Assembly: GCA_030744755.1 (NCBI GenBank)
Contig: JASLPY010000052.1
Coordinates: 1-38,982, forward strand
Length of the DNA stretch: 38,982 nucleotides
DNA from: Kiritimatiellia bacterium
GTDB taxonomy: Bacteria > Verrucomicrobiota > Kiritimatiellia > UBA8416 > JADHWI01
Direction: 5' to 3'
Shown: positions 1-9,866 of the stretch, one piece after another
How the letters are laid out: each line of letters starts with the position of its first letter
Numbering within the stretch: the first letter of the stretch is position 1
Position numbers and translations under genes: made by a program
The notes under the pieces: model-generated
Database searches by the model: none
What the model saw: only the letters and a program-made list of their open reading frames with translations
What the model was told of the DNA's origin: nothing

Positions 1-681
1 ATCTGGAGAACCTTTGGCTTGCAGCCTCACAGACAGGAGACATTCAAGCTGTCCACTGACCCATTCTTCATCGAGAAGGTTCGCGATGTCGTCGGTCTCT
101 ACATGAATCCGCCGGAGCATGCGCTGGTTCTGTGCGTTGACGAGAAGTCTCAGGTCCAGGCCCTTGACCGGACGCAGCCTTTGCTGCCGATGAAGCCCGG
201 CTTTCCTGAGAAACGAACACATGATTACTACCGCCATGGAACGACCTCGCTCTTTGCTGCTTTGGATGTGGCTAGCGGCGAAGTGCTGGGGCGCTGCTAT
301 CGGCAGCATCGCCATCAGGAGTTCTTGCGTTTCCTGAAGGTGATCGACAAGGAATTCCCCAAGGACATGGAACTGCACCTGATCTTGGACAACTATCAGA
401 CCCACAAGACGGCCCAGATCCAACGATGGCTGATCAGGCATCCTCGATTCCGCCTCCACTTCATCCCTACCAGCACGTCCTGGCTCAACCAGGTCGAACT
501 CTGGTTCGCCAAAATCACTTCGCAGCGTATCCGTCGCGGCTCCTTCAATGCCGTGAGCGAACTTGAGCAAGCCATCATGGACTACATTGATAACCATAAT
601 GACAATCCCAAGCCTTTCGCATGGACCGCTACAGCGGACATGATCTTCGATAAAATAAAGGCAATTTGTGAGCGAATTTAG
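1..681 (+). CDS. IS630-family DDE transposase, 3' part (5' end outside the window)
   Basis: This is the catalytic C-terminal part of an IS630-type transposase. The frame is open from base 1 (reading [12 protein letters not shown]), so the TTG at 19 is an internal codon, not the start, and the helix-turn-helix N-terminus lies upstream of the window. The DDE triad is visible: Asp in VDEKSQ (codon near 139), Asp in [10 protein letters not shown] (near 388) and Glu in [10 protein letters not shown] (near 502). The family usually runs about 340-360 residues, so roughly one third is missing here. The catalytic domain has no internal stop or frameshift, so the element may be intact. A short palindrome, AACACTAGGTGTT, lies just after the stop, but no terminal inverted repeat can be confirmed without the other end. 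Family assignment is confident; activity is unknown. Confidence 0.9.
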   Translation: MWRTFGLQPHRQETFKLSTDPFFIEKVRDVVGLYMNPPEHALVLCVDEKSQVQALDRTQPLLPMKPGFPEKRTHDYYRHGTTSLFAALDVASGEVLGRCYRQHRHQEFLRFLKVIDKEFPKDMELHLILDNYQTHKTAQIQRWLIRHPRFRLHFIPTSTSWLNQVELWFAKITSQRIRRGSFNAVSELEQAIMDYIDNHNDNPKPFAWTATADMIFDKIKAICERI

Positions 682-795
682 CAATCACAACACTAGGTGT
701 TAGTAGCTAGGATTCTGGGACAGCGCAAATCGACCCCACCGTTTTGAGTGGGATACGAGGCAGGCATCGCTACGTGGACGGCGGACCTTTCCCGC

Positions 796-854
796 TAACG
801 CCTATCGCCTAACCACTAACCACTGCGTTCTGCGCTCACAGCGCAGAACGCTCA
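796..854 (+). repeat. Dispersed repeat: heptad-like C-rich tract plus 12-bp perfect hairpin
   Basis: The spacer between the transposase and the glycosyltransferase holds a short 7-bp periodic tract (ACGCCTA, TCGCCTA, ACCACTA, ACCACTG). A perfect hairpin follows: left arm 825-836, three-base loop CAC at 837-839, right arm 840-851, stem sequence GCGTTCTGCGCT. Nearly the same unit recurs at 32693-32750. The C-rich part alone appears in reverse orientation at 38960-38982. No T-run follows the stem, so it is not a standard intrinsic terminator. A small CAAGCA/TGCTTG stem lies just downstream (856-871). The function is not known. Confidence 0.8.
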
Positions 855-905
855 ATCAAGCAATCTTGCTTGCCTGGGGCGGGGTGGGAGGTTAGGATTT
901 GCCCC

Positions 906-1601
906 ATGAAACTGTCAGTAGTCATTCCTGTATACAACGAGGTCAATACGGTTGAAAAACTCGCCAGGCATGTTGATGCCGTAGACGTTGGCATTGAGAA
1001 GGAACTTGTCCTGGTAGACGATGGTTCTACGGACGGGACTGTCGATGTGCTGCACCGAATGGAGGATGAGCACAAGTCCTGGAAGTTCATATTCCATGAG
1101 CAGAACATGGGGAAGGGCGCTGCGCTGCGCGACGGGTTCAGGGCGACTACGGGAGATGTCATCGTTATCCAGGATGCCGACATGGAGTATGACCCTCGTG
1201 AGTACCCGCTTCTTCTTGGTCCGATCCTAGAGGGCCATGCCGATGTTGTCTATGGTTCCCGCTTCCTCGGTGGCGGGCCGCATAGAGTTGTATTCTACTG
1301 GCATTACCTGGGTAACAGGTTGTTGACGACCCTGTCGAACATGATGACAGATCTTAACCTGACCGACATGGAAGTGTGCTACAAGATGTTCCGGAAGGAA
1401 GTTCTCGAAGGCATAACGATTAGTGAGAACCGGTTTGGTTTTGAGGTGGAGATCACGGCGAAAGTGGCCCGTGGGAACTGGCGCGTGTACGAGGTCCCGA
1501 TTTCCTACTACGGCAGAAGCTACGCCGAGGGAAAGAAGATAACCTGGCGGGACGGTTTCCGCGCGTTCTGGTGTGTCCTGAAATACCGGTTTGTTGACTG
1601 A
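906..1601 (+). CDS. Family 2 glycosyltransferase (polyprenyl/dolichyl-phosphate sugar synthase-like)
   Basis: This 231-residue GT-A glycosyltransferase probably moves a sugar from a nucleotide-sugar donor to a lipid-phosphate or glycan acceptor at the inner face of the cytoplasmic membrane. The family signature VVIPVYNE sits at residues 5-12, the VDDGSTDGT donor-site segment at 37-45, NMGKGAALRDG at 67-77 and the metal-binding DAD motif at 90-92. The length and the absence of C-terminal membrane helices match the short dolichyl-phosphate mannose synthase-like branch rather than the GtrB branch. The ATG at 906 is chosen because it begins directly at the conserved MKLSVVIPVYNE; an in-frame codon at 870 would add residues unlike the family. 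The Shine-Dalgarno match is weak. It stands alone between two repeat- or hairpin-bearing spacers. The acceptor cannot be told from sequence. Confidence 0.88.
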   Translation: MKLSVVIPVYNEVNTVEKLARHVDAVDVGIEKELVLVDDGSTDGTVDVLHRMEDEHKSWKFIFHEQNMGKGAALRDGFRATTGDVIVIQDADMEYDPREYPLLLGPILEGHADVVYGSRFLGGGPHRVVFYWHYLGNRLLTTLSNMMTDLNLTDMEVCYKMFRKEVLEGITISENRFGFEVEITAKVARGNWRVYEVPISYYGRSYAEGKKITWRDGFRAFWCVLKYRFVD

Positions 1602-1674
1602 TTCCTCTCTTTTTGAGCTCTTTCTTGGTTCGAATGTGAATAAAGAACGAGGCAAAACCGTCAAATCATTGAGA

Positions 1675-1693
1675 ACAGGCTGTAGAGGCCTGT
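1675..1693 (+). other. Small stem-loop just upstream of the PEGA gene ribosome binding site
   Basis: ACAGGC and GCCTGT form a six-base-pair stem around a seven-base loop, ending about six bases before the GGAGG that serves the 1709 gene. It could affect initiation or message stability. It is short enough to be chance, and there is no second copy in the window. Confidence 0.25.
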
Positions 1694-1708
1694 AAACGGA
1701 GGTCAAGA

Positions 1709-2410
1709 ATGAGCATGGTACGAAGATCGTGGATGGCTCTCGGGCTATCGGTAGTTATTCTCGGTACAGCAAGCACGCAATCGCTTGCACGCGTCAGGAT
1801 TCTGATCAGGCCCTGGTGGCCTAGGGCGCTGGTCGTGGCTCCTGTTCCGCCAAGGCACGTGGTTGTGGAACAGCCACAGCCGGAAGTCCAGAAAGGGCGC
1901 GTTGATATCAACGTGAGGCCTTCTGATGCCGAGGTGTACGTTGACGGGAAATACCGTGGTGTAGCGGCTTCTTTCAGCGGATATCCGCAGTACCTGGACC
2001 TTGGTATAGGCTCGCATTCCATAACCTTCAAAAAGAACGGCTTTAAATCAGAACACATAACCGTCTATGCGACCGCGGGGCAGTTGTTTGAGTTGGACAT
2101 TGCCCTCGACAGGCTGGGCTCAGATGAGGTCAAACCGGAGACGTCTTACAAATTGGATCTCGAAAAGACAGGCCGGCTTGCGCTGAGAGTTGAGCCTGCC
2201 GATGCAATCGTATACATCGACGACGAGTTCTATGGAACGGTCACCCAGTTCTCGGAGACGGAGGCCGCCGTGGTTCTTCGGGCCGGGGAGCACACGATTC
2301 AAGTAGCTCGTCCGGGGTACAAAACTTACACGACGAAAATAAAGATTGAGAAGGACGTGGTGAAAGAAATCCATATGAGCCTCCAGAAGGCTCCGGAGGG
2401 AAAACAATGA
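1709..2410 (+). CDS. Exported protein with two PEGA domains
   Basis: This 233-residue protein has an N-terminal signal-like hydrophobic stretch (about residues 10-28) and two PEGA-type beta-sandwich repeats. The first is about residues 63-135 (RVDINVRPSDAEVYVDGKYRG, then SHSITFKKNGF). The second is about 155-228 (RLALRVEPADAIVYIDDEFYG, then EHTIQVARPGY). PEGA domains are small extracytoplasmic modules common in surface-layer and envelope proteins; no enzyme activity is implied. The start is set by GGAGG at 1699-1703 followed by ATG. The stop codon overlaps the ATG of the small lipoprotein gene (ATGA at 2407-2410), so the two are translationally coupled and likely act in the same envelope structure. 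The segment between signal and first repeat is proline- and arginine-rich. No specific function can be named. Confidence 0.8.
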   Translation: MSMVRRSWMALGLSVVILGTASTQSLARVRILIRPWWPRALVVAPVPPRHVVVEQPQPEVQKGRVDINVRPSDAEVYVDGKYRGVAASFSGYPQYLDLGIGSHSITFKKNGFKSEHITVYATAGQLFELDIALDRLGSDEVKPETSYKLDLEKTGRLALRVEPADAIVYIDDEFYGTVTQFSETEAAVVLRAGEHTIQVARPGYKTYTTKIKIEKDVVKEIHMSLQKAPEGKQ

Positions 2411-2622
2411 AGACTGCAGCGATACTTGTTGTCACGCTGATTTGCGCAATCGTGATGAGTGGATGTGTTCTCTATCCGGCTGGTGGGCCACACGGAGGCG
2501 GTGCTGCCGTGATTGCTCCGGTTGTGGTGGGGCCCGGCCCGGGCCCGGTCCGGGGCCGCCATCATGTGCACGGTCGTAGGGGAGTGCGTCCCGGCGCACC
2601 CGCGGTTATCGTGATTCCGTAG
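2407..2622 (+). CDS. Small Gly/Pro-rich lipoprotein, hypothetical
   Basis: A 71-residue protein. The N-terminus is a lipoprotein signal: MKT, a hydrophobic core of about 14 residues, then MSGC, giving a lipid-modified Cys near residue 19. The mature part is a short glycine-, proline-, histidine- and arginine-rich chain (GPHGGG, GPGPGPV, RGRHHVHGRRGVRPG) with no recognisable domain. It overlaps the PEGA gene by four bases (ATGA) and is followed by an intrinsic terminator, so it is the last gene of that pair. A role as an outer-membrane accessory of the PEGA protein is inferred from coupling only. The lipobox and coupling support a real gene despite the small size. Confidence 0.65.
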   Translation: MKTAAILVVTLICAIVMSGCVLYPAGGPHGGGAAVIAPVVVGPGPGPVRGRHHVHGRRGVRPGAPAVIVIP

Positions 2623-2705
2623 CTGGAGGAAGTTCGCAGTTGCCTGCTGGATGGCGAATCCCGTTTTGGAGGCGTGAGCAGAGAGTAATTCGGGTACATG
2701 TCTTG

Positions 2706-2740
2706 AGCCGGGAGAGAACTCCGTTTTCTTCCGGCTTTTT
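2706..2740 (+). terminator. Strong intrinsic terminator after the PEGA/lipoprotein pair
   Basis: Bases 2706-2718 (AGCCGGGAGAGAA) pair without a gap, allowing two G-T pairs, to 2724-2736 (TTTTCTTCCGGCT) around a five-base loop. The stem runs straight into TTTTT (2736-2740). The T-run is on the + strand side only, so it serves the genes ending at 2622 and not the convergent SDR gene that ends at 2798. Confidence 0.75.
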
Positions 2741-2797
2741 CATGCTGAGCCTCGGTACGCGGCTCGGCTCGGCCCCGCCTTCCAAATGCCGCGCGGT

Positions 2798-3652
2798 CTA
2801 TGCCTTGTCATCCAGGGGTCCGACTCCCGAGTACACGTTGAACCCACCGTCGATGGGAATGGTCGTTCCCTGTATGAAGCTGCCGGCGTCGGACAGAAGC
2901 AGCAGGATCGGCCCGAGGAGTTCGTCAGGATTCCCAAACCTTCCCTGGGGAGTGTTGGCTATGATGGAGTGACCGCGTGACGTCAGGGTCTTGTCATCCT
3001 CCTCAAAGAGCAGGCGATGGTTCTGATTGGTGTCGAAGAAGCCCGGCGCTATCTCGTTGACTCGGATATTAGCGCGCGGGAAGTCGACTTTCACCTGTAC
3101 TGCCAGCCACTGGGTGAAATTCGTAACAGCGGCCTTTGCGTTGGAGTAGCCAACAACGTTGGTCAGGGGGGAGAGGGCACACATTGAACTGGTATTGATC
3201 ACAATGCCCTTGCCTGCCTTTGCAAAGTGTCTGCAGAAGACCTGCGAGGGGAGTACCGTTCCCTTGTAATTCAACTCAAATACCTTTTCAAGCTCGTCGA
3301 GAGACAGGGTTGTAAAGTCGCCATCCGGCGGCACGCAAGCGCCTTTCCTGTTTCCGCCGGCCCCGTTGATGATGGCATCACAGCATCCGAATTCCTCGAG
3401 AACTGCCGCAAGTGCAGCCTCAACGCTGTCCAGTTCAAGTACGTTGCAGGTAACCCCAATTGCTTCTCCGCCATCTGCCACGATCTCTTTTGCGAGATTC
3501 GTTGCCTTGTCCCCCAGTATGTCCAGGAGCGCGACCTTTGCTCCGCTTGCCGCAAGGGCCTTTCCTATTGCTCCATAAAGGATGCCGCCGGCTCCGGTAA
3601 TGACAATTACTTTGCCTGACACGTCAAAAAGCTTATCTGTCCTCGCATTCAT
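2798..3652 (-). CDS. Short-chain dehydrogenase/reductase, possibly D-mannonate (fructuronate) oxidoreductase type
   Basis: A 284-residue classical SDR that should carry out NAD(P)-dependent carbonyl/alcohol interconversion. Seen: the nucleotide motif TGAGGILYGAIG (19-30, a variant of TGxxxGIG), NGAGG (96-100), catalytic Ser at 155-156, YSNAK with Tyr169 and Lys173, and a C-terminus ending in IDGGFNVYSGV. The elongated segment between NGAGG and the NYKGT helix (GACVPPDGDFTTLSLDELEKVF) and the NYKGTVLPSQVF block resemble SDRs annotated as D-mannonate oxidoreductases of hexuronate breakdown. That substrate is an inference and no other uronate gene is nearby. The start at 3652 (MNARTDK) is preferred over 3724 because GGGAGAG precedes it at the right spacing. 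It is transcribed alone from a likely promoter at 3696-3724, convergent with the PEGA pair. Confidence 0.85.
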   Translation of the reverse strand: MNARTDKLFDVSGKVIVITGAGGILYGAIGKALAASGAKVALLDILGDKATNLAKEIVADGGEAIGVTCNVLELDSVEAALAAVLEEFGCCDAIINGAGGNRKGACVPPDGDFTTLSLDELEKVFELNYKGTVLPSQVFCRHFAKAGKGIVINTSSMCALSPLTNVVGYSNAKAAVTNFTQWLAVQVKVDFPRANIRVNEIAPGFFDTNQNHRLLFEEDDKTLTSRGHSIIANTPQGRFGNPDELLGPILLLLSDAGSFIQGTTIPIDGGFNVYSGVGPLDDKA

Positions 3653-3695
3653 TGGAATATCTCTCCCTGTGTTTGTTCCAGAAGATTCAGCTACC

Positions 3696-3724
3696 TGTAT
3701 ATTCGACCTGGGGATCTTTGGCAA
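3696..3724 (-). promoter_or_regulatory. Candidate sigma70-type promoter for the SDR gene
   Basis: On the - strand, TTGCCA (3724-3719) and TATACA (3701-3696) are separated by exactly 17 bases, with the gene start about 44 bases further on. The -35 matches the consensus at five of six positions and the -10 at four of six. It is the best-spaced pair in this divergent spacer. Confidence 0.5.
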
Positions 3725-3869
3725 TCCTCAATGCCGAGTTGCGGTACAAAAGCTCTGGTTGAGCCCAGGAGTATCCCACTTTCCGGGCGCCATGTGACCG
3801 AAGTGATTGAATGTGTGAACGTTACACTGAAAGCAAAGTGTAATGACCCTACAGTAAGATACGGCGCCC

Positions 3870-3954
3870 GAGATGCCTCGGCTACGCTCGGCATGACAGA
3901 GAACCATAAGAACTCTGTCATTTCGAGCGAAGCGGAGCGAAGTCGAGAAATCTC
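3870..3954. repeat. Dispersed inverted repeat of the widespread TTTCGAGCGAAGCG type
   Basis: A left arm (3870-3901, GAGATGCCTCGGCTACGCTC followed by GGCATGACAGAG) and a right arm (3913-3954, CTCTGTCATTTCGAGCGAAG continuing to GAGAAATCTC) are imperfect reverse complements around an 11-base centre. This is the interspersed element seen in many unrelated bacterial genomes, whose chance translation reads like SERSEES. The 3653-4072 spacer holds this repeat, the SDR promoter and the upstream region of the gene at 4073. The open frame at 3731-3997 is an artefact of the repeat. Confidence 0.75.
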
Positions 3955-4072
3955 ATCTGAGGACGCTGCAAGAAACTGGGGGTATTCCAATGGTTGAGCC
4001 TTCTTGATGAACACGGTTTTTTGGCGTACGCTTCCTGCCGGACGTTGAGACGTTGATGCCGGGAGGTGTGTG

Positions 4073-4516
4073 ATGTCGGGGTATTTTTGGGAAAACAAAG
4101 GTCTCGAGGAAATGACTCGCCAGGAATGGGAGTCGCTTTGTGATGGCTGCGCCCGATGCTGTGTTTACAAGCTGCGCGACGATGATAGCGGCTATATCCT
4201 TTATACAAACGTAGCATGCCGCCTTCTGAATATGGAAACCTGCAGGTGCTCACGGTATGCGGAGCGAAGAAGACTTGTTCCTGAGTGCGTTGTGCTCAAT
4301 GCGAAGATGCGCGATGAAATGCGCTGGCTGCCCTCAACGTGCGCTTACCGGCTGTTGGCGAATGGAAGAGAACTGCCATCGTGGCACCCTCTGGTCACGG
4401 GAGATCCAGACTCTACGCGCGATGCCGGGATGTCTTTGAGGGACCGGGCAGTCCCCGAGTCTGAGGCCGGTGATCTCATTAATCACATCGTGGATGTTCA
4501 GCCTACCGGAGGGTGA
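4073..4516 (+). CDS. YcgN-type cysteine-cluster protein (UPF0260 / YkgJ-like metal-binding family)
   Basis: A 147-residue cytoplasmic protein of the YcgN/UPF0260 family. The N-terminus matches the family pattern: a short tryptophan-containing opening, then MTRQEWESLCDGCARCCVYK with a CxxCxxCC cluster. CRLLNMETCRCSRY follows, then a region ending in VPECVVL and LPSTCAYRLL. The regularly spaced cysteines suggest binding of iron, zinc or an iron-sulfur cluster, but the family has no firmly established biochemical role. The length agrees with the family. ATG at 4073 follows GGGAGG at 4061-4066; an in-frame GTG at 4070 adds only one residue. It reads divergently from the SDR gene and stops about 50 bases before the ribosomal-protein promoter. 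Confidence 0.85.
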   Translation: MSGYFWENKGLEEMTRQEWESLCDGCARCCVYKLRDDDSGYILYTNVACRLLNMETCRCSRYAERRRLVPECVVLNAKMRDEMRWLPSTCAYRLLANGRELPSWHPLVTGDPDSTRDAGMSLRDRAVPESEAGDLINHIVDVQPTGG

Positions 4517-4563
4517 ATCGGGGAAATATGAGAAAAATATATCAGAAACATGCGAAAACGGGT

Positions 4564-4592
4564 TTGACAGGATGATGAGCTTCGGGTATTGT
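4564..4592 (+). promoter_or_regulatory. Sigma70-type promoter for rplM-rpsI
   Basis: A perfect TTGACA (-35, 4564-4569) is separated by 17 bases from TATTGT (-10, 4587-4592). The expected start of transcription is near 4599, giving a leader of about 30 bases before rplM. Position and spacing fit a strong ribosomal-protein promoter. Confidence 0.7.
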
Positions 4593-4627
4593 CCGCCGTC
4601 TTTTTAGACCGAAAAGGAAGAATATTG

Positions 4628-5053
4628 ATGAAGAGTTTTGTAGCAAAAGATCCCGGCCTGGACAGGGAGTGGTTCCTTGTCGATGCGGAAGATAAGCCCC
4701 TCGGGCGCCTTGCCGTGAAGATAGCAGATGTTTTACGTGGTAAGAACAAACCCACGTATACACCCCATGTTGATACCGGCGCCTTCGTTGTTGTCGTCAA
4801 CGCTGACAAGGTCAAGCTGACGGGAAACAAGGAAGAGCAGAAGATCTATCAGCGCTATACCGGTTTTCGCAGCGGTCTCAAGGAGACGACGGCGGCTGTC
4901 ATGCGTGAACGTCACCCGGAAGAGATACTGAAGCATGCCGTCAAAGGTATGCTCCCGAAAAACAATCTCAGCCGCAGGGCTCTGAGACGTTTGAAGCTAT
5001 ACGCAGGTAGCGACCACCCTCATGAAGCGCAGAACCCCGGTCCAATGGAATAG
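4628..5053 (+). CDS. rplM: Large-subunit ribosomal protein uL13
   Basis: A 141-residue ribosomal protein L13, an early-binding 23S rRNA protein of the 50S subunit. The usual opening is present ([25 protein letters not shown]), as is the diagnostic [23 protein letters not shown] near the C-terminus. The start at 4628 is set by AAGGAAG just upstream and by family length; an open frame reaching back to 4589 would run into the predicted promoter and is rejected. It is followed after 64 bases by rpsI, the almost universal rplM-rpsI pair, and both are driven by the promoter at 4564-4592. No L13-leader RNA structure was recognised in the short 5' region. Confidence 0.97.
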   Translation: MKSFVAKDPGLDREWFLVDAEDKPLGRLAVKIADVLRGKNKPTYTPHVDTGAFVVVVNADKVKLTGNKEEQKIYQRYTGFRSGLKETTAAVMRERHPEEILKHAVKGMLPKNNLSRRALRRLKLYAGSDHPHEAQNPGPME

Positions 5054-5117
5054 ACCAGGAAAGATGAAGAGTAACTAGCCCCCGCGTGAAAAGCGGCATC
5101 AGGGCAAGGAGAAAAAC

Positions 5118-5516
5118 GTGGCCGAGAAAGTAGCCGAGTACAGTGCAACAGGGCGGCGCAAGACCGCCGTAGCCAGGGTGACCCTCAAAGAAGGAACCGG
5201 CAAGTGGAAGGTCAACAAGCGACCCCTCACGGACTATTTTCCAAGTGAAGCTCTCGTTGGCTACATCCAGCAGCCCCTGCAGCTGACCAATGCCCAGGAC
5301 AAGTTTGATATCAGTGCAAGCCTCAACGGTGGCGGGGTTGCGGGCCAGGCAGGTGCTTTGAGGCACGGACTTGCACGCGCTCTCGTGCTAGCCGACAGTT
5401 CCCTCCGGGAAGTCTTGAAGAACAGCGGCTGCCTTACCCGGGATGCTCGCATGAAAGAGCGCAAGAAGCCAGGTCAGCCGGGAGCACGCAAGCGCTTCCA
5501 GTTCTCCAAGCGATAG
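5118..5516 (+). CDS. rpsI: Small-subunit ribosomal protein uS9
   Basis: A 132-residue ribosomal protein S9, whose C-terminal tail reaches the P site of the 30S subunit. The family signature runs from [14 protein letters not shown] at the N-terminus through [19 protein letters not shown] to the basic end [11 protein letters not shown]. The final Lys-Arg, which contacts P-site tRNA, is present. The start is GTG at 5118, preceded by AAGGAG at 5106-5111. It lies downstream of rplM in the standard two-gene unit, and the DEAD-box helicase gene begins only 12 bases after its stop, so readthrough transcription is likely. Confidence 0.97.
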   Translation: MAEKVAEYSATGRRKTAVARVTLKEGTGKWKVNKRPLTDYFPSEALVGYIQQPLQLTNAQDKFDISASLNGGGVAGQAGALRHGLARALVLADSSLREVLKNSGCLTRDARMKERKKPGQPGARKRFQFSKR

Positions 5517-5528
5517 AACTGCTTTCTG

Positions 5529-7082
5529 ATGTCCCTAAGAATTCTGAAGAAACTCGGTATGAACTTGCTTGGCGGTTCGCGTCCTGCGAAAGCCAAGTCG
5601 GTAGATAAACCTGTCGAAAAGCCTTCTCGGAAAAAAGCTTCCAGGGAAACGGCTTCCGGCAATAAATCTTCTCACGGGAAACATCCGTCGCGGGAACGAA
5701 GGCGGAGGAATAGACCGTCGCCTCCGGGGCCGGAAAGCCAGAAACGCTGGACGGTTGATCAGTTCAAGGTTCCGCCCGCCGAAGGCAAGGTCCGTTTCCA
5801 TGATATCGATCTTCCGCTGAAGCTTATGCGTGGAATAGCCGACCAGGACTTCAAGTACTGCACTCCCGTCCAGGAGAAGGTCCTCCCGCATGCGAGGCTG
5901 GGAAAGGATGTTGCCGCCAGGGCCCAGACGGGTACAGGCAAGACTGCCGCCTTTTTGCTCTCGACCTTCGCGCGCTTTATGGATGTTCCCGTTCAAACCC
6001 ATGCAAGAGGTACACCGCGCGCACTCATAATTGCTCCGACGAGGGAACTGGTTATCCAGATAATGGAGGATGCCCGCGAGCTGGCGAAATACTGTCCGGT
6101 AAGAGTCGTTGCCGTTTACGGTGGGATGGACTACGAGAAGCAGCAGCGGGAACTGGCACGGGGTCATGTAGACATCGTAGCTGCCACGCCGGGCCGTCTT
6201 CTCGACTTCTGCAGAAAGAAGATCGTCAATCTTCACCGTATCGAAGTTCTCGTCATCGATGAAGCCGACAGAATGCTTGATATGGGGTTCATTCCCGACG
6301 TTCGGCGCATCGTGCGTATGACTCCCAGGCCGGAGAAACGTCAGACGATGCTGTTCAGTGCCACACTCACCGATGACGTCATGCGGCTTGCGTCGCAGTG
6401 GATGACGGATCCTGTGGTTGTGGAGATCGCCCCCGAGCAGGTGGCCGTCGATACCGTGGAACAGGTTATATATTCGGTCACGTCAGCGAAAAAATTCACC
6501 GTCCTTTACAACCTTCTTAAGAGTATCAACGAGCGTGTTCTCATCTTCTGCAACAGGAGAGACGGCACGAGGCGCCTGGCGGACGAACTTTATCGCTACG
6601 GTATCGACTGCGAGTTGCTCTCGGGAGCGGTGGAGCAGAAGAAACGTCTCAGGATTCTTGAGGATTTTCGCTCCGGACGCTTGAGGGTTGTGGTTGCAAC
6701 GGATGTTGCGGGACGTGGTCTACATGTCGATGACATCTCGCACGTGATCAACTACGACTTTCCTTACGAGGCAGAAGATTACGTACACCGGATCGGTCGA
6801 ACCGGCAGGGCCGGTTCCGAGGGAACAGCTGTATCCTTCGCATGCGAAGATGAGTCTTTCATAATTCCGGATATCGAGGAGTACATCGGCGAGTCGCTGA
6901 AGTGCAAGCTGCCGGAGGAAGAGTTCCTCGCAATCCTGCCCAAACCCTCTCGCGCCAGGCCTCGTCGCCCGAAGCCTGTATCGTCAGGACCCCCGGGAAG
7001 GGGCGGCCGGAGCTCCGGGAGACCGTCTGGCGGCCGCCGCCCGCCCCGTAGTCGTAGTGGGCCACCTCGGCGTTCACGGTAG
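5529..7082 (+). CDS. DEAD-box ATP-dependent RNA helicase (RhlB/RhlE-like)
   Basis: A 517-residue RNA helicase that should unwind or remodel RNA with ATP. A basic, Lys/Arg/Ser-rich N-terminal extension of about 75 residues precedes the core. Visible motifs: Q-motif region YCTPVQEKVLP, motif I AQTGTGKT, Ia PTRELV, Ib TPGRLLD, motif II VIDEADRMLD (about residue 242), motif III FSATL, then IV-VI ending VATDVAGRGLHVDDISHV and HRIGRTGRAG. The C-terminal tail of about 50 residues is an RGG-like Arg/Pro/Gly stretch, typical of RNA-binding tails in this family. Its position directly behind rpsI suggests a role in ribosome assembly or mRNA turnover, but that is inference. ATG at 5529 lacks a good Shine-Dalgarno; ATG at 5559 is an alternative. 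Subfamily is not certain. Confidence 0.93.
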   Translation: MSLRILKKLGMNLLGGSRPAKAKSVDKPVEKPSRKKASRETASGNKSSHGKHPSRERRRRNRPSPPGPESQKRWTVDQFKVPPAEGKVRFHDIDLPLKLMRGIADQDFKYCTPVQEKVLPHARLGKDVAARAQTGTGKTAAFLLSTFARFMDVPVQTHARGTPRALIIAPTRELVIQIMEDARELAKYCPVRVVAVYGGMDYEKQQRELARGHVDIVAATPGRLLDFCRKKIVNLHRIEVLVIDEADRMLDMGFIPDVRRIVRMTPRPEKRQTMLFSATLTDDVMRLASQWMTDPVVVEIAPEQVAVDTVEQVIYSVTSAKKFTVLYNLLKSINERVLIFCNRRDGTRRLADELYRYGIDCELLSGAVEQKKRLRILEDFRSGRLRVVVATDVAGRGLHVDDISHVINYDFPYEAEDYVHRIGRTGRAGSEGTAVSFACEDESFIIPDIEEYIGESLKCKLPEEEFLAILPKPSRARPRRPKPVSSGPPGRGGRSSGRPSGGRRPPRSRSGPPRRSR

Positions 7083-7144
7083 AGAGCTCAACGGCATCAA
7101 GAAAACCCCTGTCTTTTCCCCGGTTATTCGCTAGAGTCCTGCGC

Positions 7145-7780
7145 ATGTCTACTGTTGATATATGCGAGACATTTACGTCGATACAGGGAGAATCCACATA
7201 CGCGGGGGCGCTCTGTTTTTTCATCAGGCTGGCGGAGTGCAATCTGAGGTGCAGCTACTGCGATACTCAACATGCCTATGATCCTGGAACTTTGAGGCAG
7301 ATTGGTGATCTTGTTAAGGAAGCCGGGGAGAGTGGGGCGGCAATAGTAGAGATTACCGGAGGGGAACCACTTCTGCAGCCGGCTTTCGCGGAACTCGCAA
7401 CTTCACTGAAGGATCTTTCCGGTAAGACCATTCTGATTGAGACAAACGGGAGTCGCGATATATCCGTGGTGCCGGATGGCATTGTTACTATTCTGGACGT
7501 CAAGTGCCCTGGCAGCAACGAGAGTGCGCGAATGGATTTTGCGAATCTTGAGAGACTCAGGACCTGCGACGAGGTGAAGTTCGTTCTCCTGGACAGGGCA
7601 GACTACGAATGGTCAAGAGAGCTTGTTCTTCAGCATGATCTTGCACGGAGGTGTGCGGCCGCGTTATTCAGCCCTGTGCCGGGCAGGCTGGATGCTTCTC
7701 TATTGGCCGGCTGGATCATGGATGATGAACTACCCGTGCGGTTGCAGGTGCAGTTGCACAAGTTGCTGGGGTTGAAATAG
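7145..7780 (+). CDS. queE: 7-carboxy-7-deazaguanine synthase (radical SAM)
   Basis: A 211-residue enzyme that converts 6-carboxytetrahydropterin to 7-carboxy-7-deazaguanine by a radical S-adenosylmethionine, Mg-dependent ring contraction on the way to preQ0 and queuosine. It opens with ETFTSIQGES, followed by the 4Fe-4S binding CNLRCSYC (CxxxCxxC) and DTQHAYD. EITGGEPLLQ is the SAM-binding GGE motif, and IETNGS and LDVKCPGS follow. The size fits the short QueE type. It starts at ATG 7145, with no clear ribosome binding site. queC follows after 16 bases, supporting both calls. No preQ1 riboswitch was recognised in the 62-base gap upstream. Confidence 0.95.
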   Translation: MSTVDICETFTSIQGESTYAGALCFFIRLAECNLRCSYCDTQHAYDPGTLRQIGDLVKEAGESGAAIVEITGGEPLLQPAFAELATSLKDLSGKTILIETNGSRDISVVPDGIVTILDVKCPGSNESARMDFANLERLRTCDEVKFVLLDRADYEWSRELVLQHDLARRCAAALFSPVPGRLDASLLAGWIMDDELPVRLQVQLHKLLGLK

Positions 7781-7796
7781 AGGCAGGTGTAAAGGC

Positions 7797-9834
<2,038 letters not shown>

Positions 9835-9866
9835 CGGTCCGCTTCCATTCATAATCCGTAGGTATA

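Noticed and set aside
3731..3997. 88-residue frame over the dispersed inverted repeat
   Set aside because: The SEAERSREIS type peptide is the known false translation of this interspersed repeat.
5535..6236. 233-residue open frame on the - strand inside the DEAD-box helicase gene
   Set aside because: Antisense of conserved helicase motifs; no independent evidence.
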